A stretch of 64,000 nucleotides of DNA from Streptomyces sulphureus DSM 40104. GTDB taxonomy: Bacteria; Actinomycetota; Actinomycetes; Streptomycetales; Streptomycetaceae. Of this stretch, positions 23,333-31,570 are shown piece after piece. How positions within the stretch are numbered: the first letter of the stretch is position 1; each line of letters begins with the position of its first letter. The position numbers were made by a program, and so were the translations under genes. The notes beneath the pieces are model-generated. The model did no database searches, had not been told where the DNA came from, and saw only the letters and a program-made list of their open reading frames with translations. The stretch spans positions 231,789-295,788 of the forward strand of contig NZ_KB905815.1 in assembly GCF_000381025.1 (NCBI RefSeq), written 5' to 3'.

Positions 23333-24034
23333 TCAGGTGGGGTCCTCGCCGCGGTCGAGCGCCTTCCACAGGTCCTCGGGCCGCTCGGGGTCGACCTCAG
23401 CGGCCGGTGCCTGCTTGCGCGAGGTCCGCTCGTACCGCGAACTCCCCGACATCGAGGGCCAATTGCGGCCGTAGACGAGGGCGAGCAGCCCGGCGAGGAG
23501 GATCAACAGGCCGCCGGCGGCCGAGAGGTAGGGCCAGGGCGTGGTGGAGACGGCTCCGATCGCGCTCTCCGCGAGGCCGCTCGTCTCGGCGGCCTCCTCG
23601 CGCAGCGCCGAGTCGTCGCCCATGCCCGTGAGCGCGGAGACGACGACGCCCGCGCCGCAGAGCGCGAGGAGCCCCGAGACGAGGAAGCGTCCTGCCCTGC
23701 GGACCGCGAAGACCGCGACGAGCGCCGCGAGTCCGACGAGTGCCAGGGCGCTCGGCAGGCCCGTGACGTCGCCGCCCGAGGCGCTGACGGGGACGCGTCC
23801 GCGCGCGAAGCTCGTCGCCGACTCGCTCCACGTCTGCCCCGCGGCGAGGAGGGCGAGCGCCGCGCCGACGGCGCCCGCGAGGAGCGCGACGCCGAGCGCC
23901 CTGCGGGCGGCCCGGGAGCGCGTAGTGCGGCCGGGCGCCTCGTCCGGCGCGGGCTCGGCCTCGGAGGCGTCCGCCTCCCCCGGCTCCGGGGCGTCCGAGG
24001 GTTCGGAGGTGCGCGCGTGCGGGAGGGAAGTCAC
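23333..24034 (-). CDS. Trp-operon-associated membrane protein (TIGR02234 type)
   Basis: 233 residues from a GTG that overlaps trpE's stop by 4 bp. An acidic N-tail, then four membrane helices (about 45-67, 93-110, 116-135 and 167-187). WPYLSAAGG near 167 and the C-terminal [15 protein letters not shown] motif are typical of the actinobacterial family that always accompanies trpE/trpC. The role is unknown; coupling to trpE implies a link to tryptophan metabolism or uptake. Confidence 0.85.
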   Translation of the reverse strand: MTSLPHARTSEPSDAPEPGEADASEAEPAPDEAPGRTTRSRAARRALGVALLAGAVGAALALLAAGQTWSESATSFARGRVPVSASGGDVTGLPSALALVGLAALVAVFAVRRAGRFLVSGLLALCGAGVVVSALTGMGDDSALREEAAETSGLAESAIGAVSTTPWPYLSAAGGLLILLAGLLALVYGRNWPSMSGSSRYERTSRKQAPAAEVDPERPEDLWKALDRGEDPT

Positions 24035-25566
24035 CTCTCCACGCTACCGCCGAGGCGTTCGGCCGTACGGACCGCCCTCAGGACGGCCGCCGCCTTGTTC
24101 CGGCACTCGGCGTCCTCGGCCGCCGGTTCCGAGTCGGCGACGACGCCGGCGCCGGCCTGGACGTAGGCGGTGCCGTCGCGGAGGAGCGCGGTGCGGATGG
24201 CGATCGCGGTGTCGGCGTCGCCTGCGAAGTCCAGATAGCCGACGCAGCCGCCGTAGAGGCCGCGTCTCGTCGGTTCGAGCTCGTCGATGATCTGGAGCGC
24301 CCGGGGCTTGGGGGCGCCGGAGAGGGTGCCGGCGGGGAAGCAGGCGGTGAGTGCGTCGAGCGCGGTGCGGTCCTCGGCGAGGCGGCCCGTGACCGTGGAG
24401 ACGATGTGCATCACGTGGCTGTAGCGCTCGATCGTCATGAAGTCGACGACCTCGACGCTGCCGGGGGCGCAGACCCGGCCGAGGTCGTTGCGGCCGAGGT
24501 CGACGAGCATCAGGTGCTCGGCGCGCTCCTTCTCGTCGGCGAGCAACTCGTCGGCGAGCGCGGCGTCCTGCTGCGGGGTGGCGCCGCGGGGCCTGGTGCC
24601 GGCGATGGGGTGCATCATGGCGCGCCCCTCCTCCACCTTCACCAGCGCCTCGGGGCTGGAGCCGACGACCTCGAACCCGTCGTCCGCCTCCTGCCCTGCG
24701 AACCGGAAGAGGTACATGTACGGGCTGGGGTTGGTGGCGCGCAGCACCCGGTAGACGTCGAGCGCGTCGGCGGCGCAGTCGGCCTCGAACCGCTGCGAGG
24801 GCACGACCTGGAACGCCTCGCCCGACCTGATCCGCTCCTTGATCTCCTCGACCCAGCCGCGGTAGGTGGCGCCGCCCGATCGACTGCGGTGGTCGGGGAG
24901 TTGGGAGGCGGGCAGGGCCGACGGGGGGACCGGTGCGGCGCGCGCGAGGTCGGCCTCCATCGCGTCGAGGCGGGCCAGGGCGTCGGCGTAGGCGTCGTCG
25001 ACGCCGGTGTCGAGGTCGTTGTGGTTGATGGCGTTGGCGATGAGGAGGACGGTGCCGTCCTTGTGGTCGACGACGGCGACGTCGGAGGCGAGGAGCATGG
25101 TGAGTTCGGGGACGCCGAGATCGTCGGCGGTGTCCTCGTCGCGGCCGAGTCGCTCCAGGCGGCGGACGACGTCGTAGCCCAGGTAGCCGACCATCCCGCC
25201 GGTGAACGGCGGGAGTTCGGCGTCGCGGTGGAGGTCGCGGGGCGTGTGGAGGGCGGCGAGCGTCTCGCGGAGTGCGGCGAGCGGGTCGCCGCCCGTGGGG
25301 AGGCCGACGGGGGGCGTGCCGCGCCAGTGGGCCTCTCCGCCACGGACGGTGAGGGCCGCCGCGCTGCGTACGCCTATGAAGGAGTAGCGGGACCAGGTGA
25401 GGCCGTTCTCGGCCGACTCCAGCAGGAAGGTGTCGCGGCGCTCGCCCACGAGTTTTCGGTAGAGCGCGATGGGCGTGTCGCCGTCCGCGAGGAGACGCCT
25501 GGTGACGGGGATGACGCGGCGGTCCTCGGCGAGGGTGCGGAAGCCTTCGAGGTCGGGGGTGGTCAT
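24031..25566 (-). CDS. trpE: Anthranilate synthase component I
   Basis: 511 residues; converts chorismate and ammonia to anthranilate with a TrpG partner that is not in this window. The N-terminal LLES motif ([10 protein letters not shown] near residue 45) belongs to the tryptophan-binding site, so feedback inhibition is expected. Catalytic chorismate-binding motifs are present: [10 protein letters not shown] near 280, PIAGTRPRG near 320, [11 protein letters not shown] near 360 and GTLSGAPK near 420. ATG at 25566 with AAGG upstream. hisI ends 92 bp upstream; no leader peptide with Trp codons was found in the gap. Confidence 0.97.
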   Translation of the reverse strand: MTTPDLEGFRTLAEDRRVIPVTRRLLADGDTPIALYRKLVGERRDTFLLESAENGLTWSRYSFIGVRSAAALTVRGGEAHWRGTPPVGLPTGGDPLAALRETLAALHTPRDLHRDAELPPFTGGMVGYLGYDVVRRLERLGRDEDTADDLGVPELTMLLASDVAVVDHKDGTVLLIANAINHNDLDTGVDDAYADALARLDAMEADLARAAPVPPSALPASQLPDHRSRSGGATYRGWVEEIKERIRSGEAFQVVPSQRFEADCAADALDVYRVLRATNPSPYMYLFRFAGQEADDGFEVVGSSPEALVKVEEGRAMMHPIAGTRPRGATPQQDAALADELLADEKERAEHLMLVDLGRNDLGRVCAPGSVEVVDFMTIERYSHVMHIVSTVTGRLAEDRTALDALTACFPAGTLSGAPKPRALQIIDELEPTRRGLYGGCVGYLDFAGDADTAIAIRTALLRDGTAYVQAGAGVVADSEPAAEDAECRNKAAAVLRAVRTAERLGGSVER

Positions 25567-25658
25567 GGCGGGAACCTTGGGGCCGTGGGGATCGGGGCGG
25601 GGGTGCGCGGTCGGCGGCGACGCGCGGGCGGTGGCGGCCGGGAGGCGTACTGCGCCAA

Positions 25659-26033
25659 CTACTCTGCCTGCGCGGCCTCTTGGGCTCCGCTCACCGGGAG
25701 GCGGTCGGCGTCGAAGCAGGTGCGGTCGCCCGTGTGGCAGGCGGCGCCGATCTGGTCGACCCGGACGAGGACGGTGTCGCCGTCGCAGTCGAGGGCGACG
25801 GCCTTGACGTACTGGACGTGCCCCGAGGTGTCGCCCTTGACCCAGTGCTCCCCGCGGCTGCGGCTGTAATAGGTGGCGCGGCCCGTGGTGAGGGTGCGGT
25901 GGAGCGCCTCGTCGTCCATCCAGGCGAGCATGAGCACTTCGCCGGTGTCGTACTGCTGGGCGACGGCGGGGATCAGGCCGTCGGCGTTGCGCTTGAGGCG
26001 CTCGGCGATCGACGGATCGAGAGAGACGGACAT
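25659..26033 (-). CDS. hisI: Phosphoribosyl-AMP cyclohydrolase
   Basis: 124 residues. Third step of histidine synthesis (hydrolysis of the adenine ring of PR-AMP). Metal-binding signatures are present: [26 protein letters not shown], and the C-terminal [15 protein letters not shown] cysteine cluster. Only the HisI domain is present, not HisE. ATG at 26033 preceded by GGAG; another ATG lies 18 bases upstream. It heads the trpE cluster and is separated by 32 kb from the other his genes. Confidence 0.95.
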   Translation of the reverse strand: MSVSLDPSIAERLKRNADGLIPAVAQQYDTGEVLMLAWMDDEALHRTLTTGRATYYSRSRGEHWVKGDTSGHVQYVKAVALDCDGDTVLVRVDQIGAACHTGDRTCFDADRLPVSGAQEAAQAE

Positions 26034-26173
26034 GGCTCCATTCTCGCCCATCGTCGCGCGCACACTTCGCGCGGAGGCGAACACGGAAGGTGACAGGACC
26101 GGAGGGCGCGGAAGCCGAGCAACACGCCTCCGCACCGGCTCGCGGCAGGGTGCTGCGCCGTAGGGTGGGGCAC

Positions 26174-26806
26174 ATGTCGACACACGCACAGCGGGAACGC
26201 CTGCTCCTCGCCGACCTGTTGGAGAACCACGGCCCCGACGCCCCCACCCTCTGCGGCGACTGGCGCACCCGGGACCTCGCAGCGCACCTCCTCGTCCGCG
26301 AGCGGAGGGGCGACGCGGCGGCGGGGAGCTTCGTCAAGCAACTCCAGCCGCGCATGGAGCGCGTGCAGGCCGAGTTCGCCGAGAAGCCCTACGAAGAGTT
26401 GCTCCAACTCTTCCGCTCGGGTCCGCCGCGCAGCTCCCCGTTCGCGATCAAGCAGATCGACGAGGCCGCCAACACCGTCGAGTTCTTCATCCACGCCGAG
26501 GACGTCCGCCGCGCCGAGGAGAGCTGGAAGCCGCGGCAGCTCGACGCGGTCTTCCAGGACGTGCTGTGGCGGCGGCTGGAGAAGGCGGCGCGGGTCCTTG
26601 CGCGCAAGTCGCCCGTGGGCCTGGTGCTTCGGCGTCCCGACGGGCAGACGGTCGTGGCGCGCAAGGGCACGCCCGTCGTCACGGTGACCGCCGAGCCGTC
26701 CGAGCTGCTGCTCTACGCCTCGGGCCGGCAGCGGGTCGCGAAGGTCGAGGCGGCGGGCGACAGCGAAGCGGTGGCGCGGGCCGAGACAGCGGACCTGTCT
26801 TTTTGA
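26174..26806 (+). CDS. TIGR03085-type (maleylpyruvate isomerase-like fold) protein
   Basis: 210 residues. The first half ([37 protein letters not shown]) is the DinB/MDMPI-like four-helix fold with a CGDWxxxDLAAHL motif that holds a metal-binding histidine. [10 protein letters not shown] near residue 105 supplies a second histidine. The actinobacterial TIGR03085 group is uncharacterised. GGGTGGGG precedes the ATG at 26174. It is divergent from hisI. Confidence 0.8.
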   Translation: MSTHAQRERLLLADLLENHGPDAPTLCGDWRTRDLAAHLLVRERRGDAAAGSFVKQLQPRMERVQAEFAEKPYEELLQLFRSGPPRSSPFAIKQIDEAANTVEFFIHAEDVRRAEESWKPRQLDAVFQDVLWRRLEKAARVLARKSPVGLVLRRPDGQTVVARKGTPVVTVTAEPSELLLYASGRQRVAKVEAAGDSEAVARAETADLSF

Positions 26807-26947
26807 CACTCCCCGACTGCCCCTCGCTGCACGGTAATTGACGCTTCTCCGTGCATCGCCCCGAGCCCCTGTTGACCGACGGTAACCGGGCGTATCGTCT
26901 GCTCCGTAGCTGCGGACGGGGGAGACGGCGCCGAGCACTACATCGTC

Positions 26948-27388
26948 ATGGAGGACGCCGGCGGCAACACGGTGGAGGAGACCCTCCTGCGCACCAGGAA
27001 GAGCGAGGAGCAGCTCGGCAGGCCGCTCGACGTCGAGACGGTCCTCGCCTACGGGTGCAAGATCCTTGACCTGGGCGGCATTCGGCCCCCGACCGACGAG
27101 ACCCCTCCCGTGGCCACTCTCGGCCACCCCTCACCCGAGATGGGCGAGAGCCCCAGGCTGCGGACGACCGTGGCCCGCGACATCCACACGGTCGGCCGCG
27201 CCCTGGAAAACCACGCGCACCGGGACGTGCCGGGACTCGGCATCGCCTCGCTCAAGGCGCTGGCACGCCTGTGCGCACGAGCCGTCAGCAGCAAGCCACC
27301 TCGCCGTTCCCCATGGGCAGTTACCCGCACGGTCCTACCATCGGAAGCGACGCCACCATGCCCGAAACCCCCTGAGGTGCACACGTGA
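26948..27388 (+). CDS. Hypothetical protein preceding the XRE regulator
   Basis: 146 codons, unrecognised. The first 60 residues (EEQLGRPLDVETVLAYG, then KILDLGG) have streptomycete codon bias and the bias continues upstream of the ATG, so the start may be wrong or this may be the remnant of a longer gene. The last 30 residues look non-coding. Its TGA overlaps the regulator's GTG as GTGA. A TTGACC hexamer lies about 75 bases upstream, without a well-spaced -10. Confidence 0.4.
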   Translation: MEDAGGNTVEETLLRTRKSEEQLGRPLDVETVLAYGCKILDLGGIRPPTDETPPVATLGHPSPEMGESPRLRTTVARDIHTVGRALENHAHRDVPGLGIASLKALARLCARAVSSKPPRRSPWAVTRTVLPSEATPPCPKPPEVHT

Positions 27389-28587
27389 GCAACTGGGCTG
27401 ATCTGACGACCGGTAAGCGCATCAAGGCCCTGCGGGGCGCCGACCTGACACAGCAGGGCCTGGCCGAAGCGGCGGGCGTCTCGTACGCCCTGATCCAGAA
27501 GGCCGAGCAGGACCGCGGCGAGCTCTCCGTCGGCTCCCTGCTCAAGCTCGCCGCCGCGCTCCGCACAGACGTGGGCGTGATCCTGGGCCAGCAAGCACCG
27601 CGCCGCGGTATGAGCAGAGATACCAGGGCTGCTGTACGGCTGCTTTCCGACGGGGTACATGAAAGCGCGCTCGGCGGTTGGGCAGGCGTTGAAGACCCGA
27701 GCACGCTCAGCGAACTGTCGACAGCTTACGAACACGTGAGTGCCGCTTATTGGCGGGGCTCATACGGGGAGTTGAGCGAACTCGTCCCCAAGGTGTTGCT
27801 TGAGGGTCAGGCACGGTATGCGCATGCCACGGGACACGAACGTGAGCGCCTGGGCTCGGTCCTCGCGAGCACCTACCAATTTGCTGCGTCTGCCGCGCTT
27901 CTCCTCGGACAGCGTGACCTCGCTCTGAGCGCGCTCACCTCCGCGCGGAATCTGGCGGAGGACTCCGGCGACGAGGTGCTGAGCGCGCTGGTGGAATCCA
28001 CGCTGTCGTGGATCTATCTGCGGAGCGCAAGGGTTCCACGGGCGGTGGCGGTTGCCGAACAGGCGGCATTGCGGATCGAGCCGTCATTCAGCCGTGCCGG
28101 CCGTCCCCAGTTGCTCGCGTACGGGCGACTGATGATCTCTGCTGCCGTAGCGGCCTCCCGGCGGGGCGATGGCGTATCCGCAGACGACTATCTGTCGCAA
28201 GCTCATGCTGCGGCTGCTCGGCTCGGTGCGGACGAGGCTATCTACGGCACGCATTTCGGCCCCACTGCCGCGAGCACCGAGGCCGTTGGAATCGCGGTGG
28301 CGCTCGGGAGCCACGGGAAAGCGCTCCAACTGGCATCGCGCACGCAACTGCCCCCATCCATGCCCAAGCTGGCGCGCAACCGGTACAAGCTCGACGTTGC
28401 CCTCGCGCAGTGCTCGGCAGGGCTGTACGACAAGGCCGGTGACACGCTGGTCGAGGTCGGTCTCGACGCGCCGGAGTGGGTGAAGCATCAGGCGTTGCCG
28501 GGCGTGATCGGGCAGCGGATCGCGAAGGTGTCCACAACACGCGTGCGGAACATCAGCGAATTGATCGGTGTTCCCTTGGTCGCGTGA
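27385..28587 (+). CDS. XRE-type HTH regulator with helical repeat domain
   Basis: 400 residues. An N-terminal helix-turn-helix (residues about 10-65, QQGLAEAAGVSYALIQKAEQ) is followed by a long helical region resembling TPR repeats (about 105-385), as in streptomycete regulators that sense small ligands or peptides. Likely controls the operon starting at 28682: the 94-bp gap between them carries a 13-bp inverted repeat. GTG start chosen because it lies directly before the HTH and overlaps the preceding stop. GC at third positions is lower than in the flanking core genes. Confidence 0.8.
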   Translation: MSNWADLTTGKRIKALRGADLTQQGLAEAAGVSYALIQKAEQDRGELSVGSLLKLAAALRTDVGVILGQQAPRRGMSRDTRAAVRLLSDGVHESALGGWAGVEDPSTLSELSTAYEHVSAAYWRGSYGELSELVPKVLLEGQARYAHATGHERERLGSVLASTYQFAASAALLLGQRDLALSALTSARNLAEDSGDEVLSALVESTLSWIYLRSARVPRAVAVAEQAALRIEPSFSRAGRPQLLAYGRLMISAAVAASRRGDGVSADDYLSQAHAAAARLGADEAIYGTHFGPTAASTEAVGIAVALGSHGKALQLASRTQLPPSMPKLARNRYKLDVALAQCSAGLYDKAGDTLVEVGLDAPEWVKHQALPGVIGQRIAKVSTTRVRNISELIGVPLVA

Positions 28588-28589
28588 CA

Positions 28590-28643
28590 CCTACGGAGCG
28601 TAGGAGTTGGCCCGGAACAAGTTACGTCGGTCCTACGCTCCGT
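28590..28643. promoter_or_regulatory. Inverted repeat upstream of the PIMT-peptide operon
   Basis: ACGGAGCGTAGGA (28593-28605) is repeated as its exact inverse TCCTACGCTCCGT (28631-28643), 25 bases apart. The left copy lies inside a shorter dyad, CCTACG-GAG-CGTAGG (28590-28604). It fits a two-site operator for the neighbouring XRE regulator; a terminator for the regulator gene is the alternative. TACGCT at 28634-28639 could be a -10 hexamer. Confidence 0.6.
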
Positions 28644-28681
28644 CTCTTCACTGTGCGTGATCGTCGCGACACGATCTACGC

Positions 28682-29167
28682 ATGGTCAGCATCGAGCAAG
28701 GACTCCACAAGGGGCCAACTCCGGCCCGGCGAACCGCAGGTGAGAAGAAGCGGCGGCAGGCCCTCGCGGACCACGCGGCCGGCCACGTGCCGGGCGAGGG
28801 CCCCGTACCGGACCACGCGTCCAAGGTCGACCGCTTCCGCGTCGTGATCTACCTGTGCGCGGCGGCCCACTCCGATATCTCGGGGCCGCGCAAGGAGTGC
28901 ACCGAGTACGCCGCGGCGTTCGGCTGGAACATCGCCGACGTGGTCGAGGACCGCGTCGGCCTGCTTCCCCCGGAGGGCCGCGAAGGACTGACGCGCGCCG
29001 TCGAGATGGTCGAGAAGAGGGAAGCGGGCGCGGTGCTCACGCCCTGCCGCTCGATGATCTCGACCATTCCGCAGGAGTACGACGAAGTCGCGCGCAGCGT
29101 CGAGAAGGTGGGCGGCTTCCTGCACGTCATGGACTCCGACCGGGCCCGGCCGCACACCCCGTGCTGA
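28682..29167 (+). CDS. Resolvase-fold-like hypothetical protein
   Basis: 161 residues. From residue 48 on, the pattern (RFRVVIYLCAA, ECTEYAAAFGWNI, VVEDRVG, REAGAVLTPCRSMIST, EYDEVARSVEKVGGFLHV) resembles the catalytic domain of serine recombinases. The nucleophilic serine position is not recognisable and there is no DNA-binding domain, so recombinase activity is doubtful. First gene of the operon that ends with the PIMT. No good Shine-Dalgarno sequence precedes the ATG. Confidence 0.6.
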   Translation: MVSIEQGLHKGPTPARRTAGEKKRRQALADHAAGHVPGEGPVPDHASKVDRFRVVIYLCAAAHSDISGPRKECTEYAAAFGWNIADVVEDRVGLLPPEGREGLTRAVEMVEKREAGAVLTPCRSMISTIPQEYDEVARSVEKVGGFLHVMDSDRARPHTPC

Positions 29168-29178
29168 CGGCGCCGGCC

Positions 29179-29544
29179 ATGCGCGGAAAGGTCACCGCCG
29201 GGTACTGGTGTGAGTGGTGGGTGTCCGATCCGAGCACGCCCGCACCGCGCCGCATACAGGCGTGCCCGGTCGCTGCACCCTCGAACGCGCTCCGTTGGGC
29301 GCGCGTCGGCCTCGCCATCATCGCGTCAGCCCTCGAAGAACCGGCCTCGGCGTACGCCTTCGACTGGCTCGGCGCGGACCCCCGCGAGGCCGAGGCCGAC
29401 CTCGCCCGCGGAGAACCGTTCGAGTTCGCCGTCTCGTGCGGCGAAGCACGGTTCGCGTGGACGGCCCGACCGGTCAACTTCCTGCCCCTGGTGGGCGGCG
29501 ACCCCTTGTCCTGCGGCGCACGCGGGGGTGCGCCGTGGGAGTGA
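29179..29544 (+). CDS. Hypothetical protein of the PIMT-peptide operon
   Basis: 121 residues; not recognised. Tryptophan-rich N-terminus (YWCEWWVSDP) and an acidic middle (DPREAEADLARGEPFEF). Three cysteines, no signal peptide or membrane helix. An in-frame GTG at 29161 overlaps the stop of the previous gene and is an alternative start. It overlaps the next gene by 4 bp (GTGA). Confidence 0.55.
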   Translation: MRGKVTAGYWCEWWVSDPSTPAPRRIQACPVAAPSNALRWARVGLAIIASALEEPASAYAFDWLGADPREAEADLARGEPFEFAVSCGEARFAWTARPVNFLPLVGGDPLSCGARGGAPWE

Positions 29545-29942
29545 GGCCGCTGGAACTGTGGGCCCGGTTCGAGTTCCGCCGCGGCTCGTGCCATCGCTGC
29601 GAGCGTACGAACCTGCCCGTGGCGCGCCTGGGGACGATGGAGGCGCACGGCGTCACCGTTGTATTCCGCGCCTGTCACCGGTGCATCTTCCGGCTTGAAC
29701 AGCTCCATTGGGTCGAGGCCGAGCGCGCTCCACTGCGGGCGCTGCGCTTGCCCGGTGTCCCGCTACGAATCGGGCGCCTGCGGGGCAACGCCCGCGTAGG
29801 CTCCGCCTCGGCCGCACCCGATGGTTCATCGCCCGGCCGAGGCGGATTTCCGAAGCACCACCCGAGCACCACCGATCAGGAGGTACACAATGGGCGCATT
29901 TCCGTGGATGACGCGGGCCGATGGTGGAAATCCGCAGGATGA
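29541..29942 (+). CDS. Zinc-ribbon-like small protein
   Basis: 133 codons from a GTG overlapping the previous stop. The N-terminal 60 residues carry two paired cysteine motifs (SCHRCERTN near residue 14 and ACHRCIFRL near 46), a likely zinc ribbon. After about residue 65 the sequence becomes Arg/Pro/Gly-rich, and its last 53 bases overlap the peptide gene in another frame. The functional part may be only the ribbon. Possibly a partner or adaptor of the modification enzyme; no function is known. Confidence 0.5.
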   Translation: MRPLELWARFEFRRGSCHRCERTNLPVARLGTMEAHGVTVVFRACHRCIFRLEQLHWVEAERAPLRALRLPGVPLRIGRLRGNARVGSASAAPDGSSPGRGGFPKHHPSTTDQEVHNGRISVDDAGRWWKSAG

Positions 29943-30030
29943 CAGCGACTCCGGCAACAAGCACGGGGGTGGCGGTTCCGACGAGGGCGGCAACACCTCG
30001 GACGGCCAGGGTCCGGCGGACGGCGAGTAA
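29890..30030 (+). CDS. Candidate RiPP precursor peptide (46 aa)
   Basis: Begins MGAFPWMTRADGGNP; 46 residues with 13 Gly and 7 Asp and no Cys. Asp-Gly pairs lie at 11-12, 38-39 and 44-45, with DS/DE contexts at 18, 20 and 31; Asp-Gly is the classical aspartimide/isoaspartate-forming sequence. A perfect AGGAGG sits 7 bases before the ATG, much the best ribosome binding site of the operon. The TAA is followed with no spacing by the GTG of the PIMT-like methyltransferase. I infer a substrate of that enzyme: an aromatic N-terminal segment (FPW) as recognition region and a Gly/Asp core. No homology could be tested. Confidence 0.7.
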   Translation: MGAFPWMTRADGGNPQDDSDSGNKHGGGGSDEGGNTSDGQGPADGE

Positions 30031-31215
30031 GTGACCGCTGAAACTCCCGGCACGAAGGAGGCTGGCCCGGGAGGGCTGGCCTCCGTGCTGCTGGAGAAGG
30101 GCGCACTCACGTCGGATTGGATGCCCGCGTTCAAGGCGGTGCCGCGGGATGCGTTCGTGCCCGACCGGCTGTGGCCGGGCACGGCGGGCGGCAACCGTCA
30201 GGGCGAGGCGATCGACCGGAACACGGACCCGGCGCGGTGGTGGGGGAAGGTCCACAGCGACGTTCCGCTCACGACGCAATGGGACGACGGCGCGCATGCG
30301 GGCGCGGACAAGGGCCGGTCTCCGACCTCGTCCAACTCCATGCCCACGATGGTGTTCTCGATGCTCGACGCCCTGAGCGTCGAGCGCGGAAATCGGGTGT
30401 TGGAGATCGGGACCGGCACGGGCTGGAATGCGGCTCTGCTGTCGTACCGGCTCGGCCCGGACAACGTCGTGACGGTCGAGGTTGATCCGGCCGTCGCCGA
30501 GGAAGCGCGGCGGCGCCTCGCCGCGGCCGACCTCAACCCGTTGTCCGTCGTCGGCGACGGCGCACAGGGCTACCCGGACGGTGCCCCGTACGACCGGATC
30601 ATCGCCACGTGCGGGATCTCCACCGTGCCGTACGAGTGGGTCGAGCAGGCCGCGGAAGGGGCCGTCATCGTCGCCCCCTGGGGCCCGTCCTACGGCGGGC
30701 AGGGGATCGCGCGGCTGAGGGTCGGCGAGGGCGGCGTCGCCATGGGTCAGTTCGTGATGTCCTCGGCGTTCATGCGCCTGCGCGATCAGCGCGACACGTT
30801 CCCGCCGACGGACGCGTTTCCGGGAGCGTCGAACTGGCCGAGCACGGCGTCGCGGCGCACGACCGCGCTCTCACCGGACGACATGGGCTCCTGGCACCAC
30901 ATGTTCACGCTCGGCGTGCAGGTGCCGGACATGTTCTGTCGCGTCGAGCGGGGCAAGGCCGGCGCGTATCGGCTGTGGCTGCTCGACATGGGCTGCACGT
31001 CGTGGGCGACGGCCGACTACGAACCCGGGCGTACCGCATTCGAGGTCGCCGAATACGGGCCGCGTCATCTGTGGGCTGAGGTCGAGGCCGTCATGTCCTG
31101 GTGGCGAGAGAAGGGCGAGCCGCGGTTCGAGCGGTACGGCCTGACGGTCACTCCGCACGGTCAACGCGTGTGGCTGGACAGTCCGGACAACTTGGTACCT
31201 GTCCAGGTGCCGTGA
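30031..31215 (+). CDS. PIMT-like O-methyltransferase of peptide-modification type
   Basis: 394 residues. The N-terminal half is a protein-L-isoaspartate methyltransferase (AFKAVPRDAFVPDRLWP near 32; SAM motif I VLEIGTGTGWNAAL near 122; GDGAQGYPDGAPYDRIIAT near 172). The DRNTDPARWW and DVPLTTQWDDG stretches, and an extra C-terminal domain of about 160 residues, resemble methyltransferases of ATP-grasp (graspetide) and imiditide peptide systems rather than the ~210-residue repair enzyme. Its GTG directly follows the stop of the 46-residue peptide. Likely methylates Asp side chains of that peptide, which then cyclise to aspartimide. Confidence 0.85.
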   Translation: MTAETPGTKEAGPGGLASVLLEKGALTSDWMPAFKAVPRDAFVPDRLWPGTAGGNRQGEAIDRNTDPARWWGKVHSDVPLTTQWDDGAHAGADKGRSPTSSNSMPTMVFSMLDALSVERGNRVLEIGTGTGWNAALLSYRLGPDNVVTVEVDPAVAEEARRRLAAADLNPLSVVGDGAQGYPDGAPYDRIIATCGISTVPYEWVEQAAEGAVIVAPWGPSYGGQGIARLRVGEGGVAMGQFVMSSAFMRLRDQRDTFPPTDAFPGASNWPSTASRRTTALSPDDMGSWHHMFTLGVQVPDMFCRVERGKAGAYRLWLLDMGCTSWATADYEPGRTAFEVAEYGPRHLWAEVEAVMSWWREKGEPRFERYGLTVTPHGQRVWLDSPDNLVPVQVP

Positions 31216-31535
31216 GGCTCCGACACGTCCCGGTGTCCCCGCCCGCCAACTCCGCGGTCGCCGACGGGGGTCGGATGCACGACGCCGAATCCCGGCGGAT
31301 CTCCCGGCAGTTGACGGACCCGGGGACGGAGCGCTGTTTCGACGCCTCCGACGTGATGCCGCCCGCGGTGCGCGACGCGTTCCACGAGTCCGTGCTGCTC
31401 TTCCTCGACTCCCCCGAGGTGGCGCCCCGCCTGAAGTCGATCCAGGCGGTGCAGGACGCGGAGCGCGGCAAGCTCGTCCGAAGCGGCCGACTCGCCCCGG
31501 GAGAGCCGTGGATGCGAGGCATCTGCAGCAAATGA
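31212..31535 (+). CDS. Small hypothetical protein, end of PIMT operon
   Basis: 107 residues from a GTG overlapping the methyltransferase stop (GTGA); ATG at 31275 (preceded by GGGGG) is an alternative. Helical and charged (ESRRISRQLTDPGTE, DAFHESVLLFLDSPE). Not recognised. Its coupled position suggests a role with the methyltransferase. It converges on the MFS gene with a 35-bp gap. Confidence 0.5.
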   Translation: MRLRHVPVSPPANSAVADGGRMHDAESRRISRQLTDPGTERCFDASDVMPPAVRDAFHESVLLFLDSPEVAPRLKSIQAVQDAERGKLVRSGRLAPGEPWMRGICSK

Positions 31536-31570
31536 CCGCGCACAACGGCCGCTTGGGGACGTCGGGCGGC

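Noticed and set aside
25567..25658. Transcription attenuator in front of trpE
   Set aside because: No short ORF with tandem Trp codons and no alternative hairpins were found in the 92-bp gap.
28590..28643. Mobile-element terminal repeats
   Set aside because: The inverted repeats enclose only 25 bp and no transposase is near; an operator fits better.
29653..30297. Minus-strand ORF of 214 codons across the peptide gene
   Set aside because: Arg-rich, without family similarity; the plus strand has the Shine-Dalgarno sequence and coupled start codons.
28682..31535. Graspetide or FxLD lanthipeptide cluster
   Set aside because: The methyltransferase resembles those of such systems, but no ATP-grasp ligase, LanC/LanM-like enzyme or FxLD leader peptide is present.
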